A stretch of 19,950 nt of DNA from the NCBI GenBank assembly GCA_038216025.1, contig JBBQQK010000010.1:1-19950 (forward strand). The letters are read 5' to 3'. The notes beneath the pieces are model-generated. The model was not told the origin of the DNA, did no database searches, and was given only the letters and a program-made list of their open reading frames with translations. The position numbers and the translations under genes were made by a program. This document shows, piece by piece, positions 18,244 to 19,950 of this stretch (position 1 is its first letter; the number at the start of each line of letters is the position of its first letter). The stretch comes from JBBQQK01 sp038216025 (GTDB lineage: Bacteria; Patescibacteriota; UBA1384; XYA2-FULL-43-10; 1-14-0-10-43-13).

Positions 18244-18295
18244 TATAATCTCCTTTCAGTTTATTAAATTTCAATTAACAATTTTCTGTTCTCAT

Positions 18296-19081
18296 TCAAT
18301 AAGAACCGGAAATTGGCAATTGGACGCGTTCTTTTTCTGTGTGTTCGCTATGGTCGGTGATTGCCATTTTAATAAATACAAGCATGAGCATGGTAAAAAC
18401 AAGAGCTTGAATAAATCCGACAAAAAGCTCCAACCCATAAAAGGGAAGCGGGGCAATGTAAGGAAGGAGCATTGCAATTACTGTGAGAAGAACCTCTCCG
18501 GCGAATATATTGCCGAAAAGTCTGAAAGAGAAAGAAATTATTCTTGAGAATTCAGAAATCAGCTCAAGGAAACCAACAAAAAACATAATAGGACTTTTGA
18601 AATTGATAAATTTGCTTGTATATTTGAAAGCGCCGATAGCGAGAATACCGAATATTTGAATGGCGATTACTCCTATAATCGCTAAAGCAAGTGTCGTATT
18701 GAGGTCGGCATTACCAGAACGAAAGATCGGAACAAACACTTCTTTGCCACGATGTAATTCGTGAAATCCGATCGTGCCTATGCCAGGGAATATGCCTAGC
18801 CAGTTGTTGAATAGAATAAAAAGAAAAAAAGTGGAAACTAGAGGAAAAAAACGCTTGGTTTGTTTTAGATCGCCAATTACACTGTTTGCCATGTTGAAAA
18901 GTGATTCTATGCCAAATTCTATAACGTTCTGCAGTCCTTTGGGAACTAAGCTAAGCTTTTTTGTGCCGAGAATGGCAATGAGAATTAAAATAAGTACCGC
19001 TATCCAGCTAGTTAGCATGGAGTTTGTAATCGGCAATGGTCCAATGTGGCCTATTTTTTCTGCAGCAAGCGAGATTTCCAT
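18296..19081 (-). CDS. atpB: ATP synthase Fo subunit a
   Basis: Subunit a forms the ion half-channels beside the c-ring. The 261-residue protein has about five to six membrane helices, FNNWLGIFPGIG (91-102), and the key arginine in FSFRLFGNIFAGEVLL (R187). FVGFIQALVFTMLMLVFI is the last helix, with the conserved Q-A-x-V-F motif. The start methionine leads into EISLAAEKIGHIGPLPITNS, a normal N-terminus. The gene ends in TGA, which shows that UGA is a stop in this genome. Confidence 0.97.
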   Translation of the reverse strand: MEISLAAEKIGHIGPLPITNSMLTSWIAVLILILIAILGTKKLSLVPKGLQNVIEFGIESLFNMANSVIGDLKQTKRFFPLVSTFFLFILFNNWLGIFPGIGTIGFHELHRGKEVFVPIFRSGNADLNTTLALAIIGVIAIQIFGILAIGAFKYTSKFINFKSPIMFFVGFLELISEFSRIISFSFRLFGNIFAGEVLLTVIAMLLPYIAPLPFYGLELFVGFIQALVFTMLMLVFIKMAITDHSEHTEKERVQLPISGSY

Positions 19082-19087
19082 AATCGT

Positions 19088-19363
19088 TTATTTTTTGTCC
19101 TCTGTTTTTTCAAAGTGTTCAAAAGCTTTTTTCACAATATTCTTCAGGTAAAAATATATTTGTATTGTTGCAACCACTAAGCCGGTAAGGAATAAATAGG
19201 GACCGGTGCCGTATTTATGGTCAAGATACCGGCCTAAAAGACCAAAAATTAACAAAGGCAAGGCGGTAGCAAACCCAATTTGTCCCAATAAGGAAAAAGA
19301 AAAAATCAAACTTTTTTTCAAAGTAATAACTTTATTATAAATCAAACAATTGAAACGTAACAC
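19088..19363 (-). CDS. AtpZ/AtpI-like ATP synthase accessory membrane protein
   Basis: The protein (91 residues from GTG 19363) has two membrane helices. SFSLLGQIGFATALPLLIFGLL and GRYLDHKYGTGPYLFLTGLV match the AtpZ/AtpI pattern of hydrophobic helix, G-x-x-L-D, polar loop with T-x-P, second helix. AtpI-type proteins assist c-ring assembly, and AtpZ is proposed to work with it in ion transport. It lies six bases before atpB, as first gene of the operon. The start is uncertain: a TATAAT (complement of 19334-19339) lies inside the N-terminal codons, so TTG 19321 (77 residues, starting (M)KKSLIFSFS) may be the real start. Neither has a Shine-Dalgarno sequence. Confidence 0.8.
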   Translation of the reverse strand: MLRFNCLIYNKVITLKKSLIFSFSLLGQIGFATALPLLIFGLLGRYLDHKYGTGPYLFLTGLVVATIQIYFYLKNIVKKAFEHFEKTEDKK

Positions 19364-19377
19364 TCTGTTTTTCTAGC

Positions 19378-19399
19378 GTCAAGCCAATAGATGCTTGAC
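19378..19399 (-). promoter_or_regulatory. Inverted repeat upstream of the ATP synthase operon
   Basis: GTCAAGC (19378-19384) and GCTTGAC (19393-19399) form a perfect 7-base inverted repeat with an 8-base centre. On the minus strand one arm contains TTGACG, a -35-like hexamer with a weak -10 (TACGTT) 17 bases on. It could be an operator over a promoter, but no regulator is known. Confidence 0.35.
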
Positions 19400-19483
19400 C
19401 GGCAAATTTATTTATGCTAAAGGCATTTTAAAAAACAACGCTTTTATATAAAATCAATATATATAAATTAAAAAAGAGTTTCT

Positions 19484-19846
19484 ATGCTAAATCATGAAAA
19501 CAACAAAAATATCCATCACTGGTATACGCTTGCTCACTCTTGCATCGATGGCCGGTTTATCAAAAGAACGGTGGGGTGGCTATCAGGACAAATTGGTGAG
19601 GTCTTTGATTATCGTACTGGAGCGGGCAGTTCTAAGGCTATAATAGACTCACTCTATGATAGGGGGTTGTTCTTCGAAGGATAAATACTGCGATTAAGTT
19701 GCATCAAATAAAAAAAGTATGGATTTTTGATCATGTCGATTGCGGTGCTTATGGCGGCAGCAAAAGATTTGACAACGCGGCATAATATCAAATTCTTGCA
19801 CCTAAAAGTACCTAATTATGATATGCTGGAGCCAATAATCAGATAA
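19484..19846 (+). pseudogene. Beta-carbonic-anhydrase-like protein, frameshifted remnant
   Basis: The first frame (ATG 19484 to TAA 19684) encodes 66 residues with SCIDGRF (C20, D22, R24), the C-x-D-x-R motif of beta-carbonic anhydrases, and VFDYRTGAGSSKAIIDSL. A second frame takes over near 19681 and reads INTAIKLHQIKKVWIFDHVD followed by CGAYGGSKRF, which has the H-x-x-C zinc motif. It stops at TAA 19783. A third piece in the first frame (19781-19846) reads KFLHLKVPNYDMLEPIIR. The order of motifs fits one ancestral gene, with one base lost near 19680 and more damage near 19780. The IS1-like element starts just behind it. Translation of the whole protein would need two frameshifts, so it is likely dead. 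Confidence 0.7.
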
Positions 19847-19869
19847 TCATTTAGAATGGATTGTAAACA

Positions 19870-19950
19870 ATGGTAAAAAAAATGTCCAAAATGTGGTTCT
19901 AGCCACTGTGTTAAAAAAGGTAAAAGTGTAGCCGAAGATCGTCAAAGATA
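19870..19950 (+). CDS. IS1-like transposase N-terminus (zinc finger), with a frame break at its start; runs off the window
   Basis: One frame encodes CPKCGSSHCVKKGKSVAEDR, the zinc-finger opening of IS1/InsA-like transposases (C-P-x-C-G-S...K-x-G-K). The natural start would be ATG 19870 reading M-V-K-K-C-P-K-C-G. An 8-A run (19875-19882) puts the ATG out of frame by one base, and the frame with CPKCG has a TAA directly before it. Either slippage on the A-run restores the frame, or the copy is inactive, or one base is wrong. The rest of the element is outside the window. Confidence 0.55.

Noticed and set aside
18296..18298. UGA-glycine genetic code (code 25)
   Set aside because: atpB ends in TGA at the expected C-terminus, and no core gene needs UGA to be read as glycine.

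Overview
This AT-rich bacterial window carries housekeeping genes interspersed with many short repeats, very small genes and insertion-sequence remnants. The gene set points to a reduced-genome bacterium, most likely of the Candidate Phyla Radiation (Patescibacteria, Parcubacteria-like). The hints are a short AtpH, poor Shine-Dalgarno sites in front of several core genes, a ComEA-like protein, and a remnant of a beta-carbonic-anhydrase-like protein. This placement is an inference, since no rRNA or other phylogenetic marker is present. At least one core gene (atpB) ends in TGA, so the UGA-as-glycine code of Gracilibacteria/SR1 does not apply.

Layout. 1-220: 3' end of an IS630-type transposase. 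238-1230: PI3/4-kinase-like protein whose best start is cut off by an in-frame TAA. 1289-1838: two tiny minus-strand genes (46 and 71 codons), each with its own ribosome binding site and terminator. 1856-5625: mnmA (tRNA 2-thiouridylase) and recG. 5707-6688: a small membrane protein and a membrane-anchored ComEA-like helix-hairpin-helix protein. 6747-6830: tRNA-Leu(TAG). 7222-9475, minus strand: an ABC-2 exporter (ATPase, permease) followed by a membrane-anchored TPR-like protein. 9486-10139: palindromic repeats around a doubtful short ORF. 10134-11138: miaA (tRNA dimethylallyltransferase). 11249-19363, minus strand: the F1Fo ATP synthase operon in the order atpZ/I-like, B, E, F, H, A, G, D, C. 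19484-19950: a frameshifted carbonic-anhydrase-like pseudogene and the start of an IS1-like transposase.

The ATP synthase operon is complete for the eight structural subunits, but about 1.17 kb of foreign material separates atpA from atpG. That stretch holds two tiny plus-strand membrane-protein genes with near-matching promoters and terminators, a GIY-YIG nuclease gene on the operon strand, and copies of a palindromic repeat on both sides of the nuclease gene. The same repeat is inserted in frame inside atpG. Other palindromic elements (TGTCATTCTGAG-type, TGTCATTGCGAG-type, GTCATTCCGGA-type) lie on both sides of atpA, upstream of the ABC operon, over the start of miaA and inside recG. miaA and mnmA also appear to carry extra in-frame segments. 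The main theme is therefore several repeat families that have entered essential genes without breaking the reading frame, as described for Rickettsia palindromic elements, together with autonomous mini-genes that each carry promoter, RBS, short ORF and terminator. All matches to families are from recognition of motifs by eye; no database search was run.
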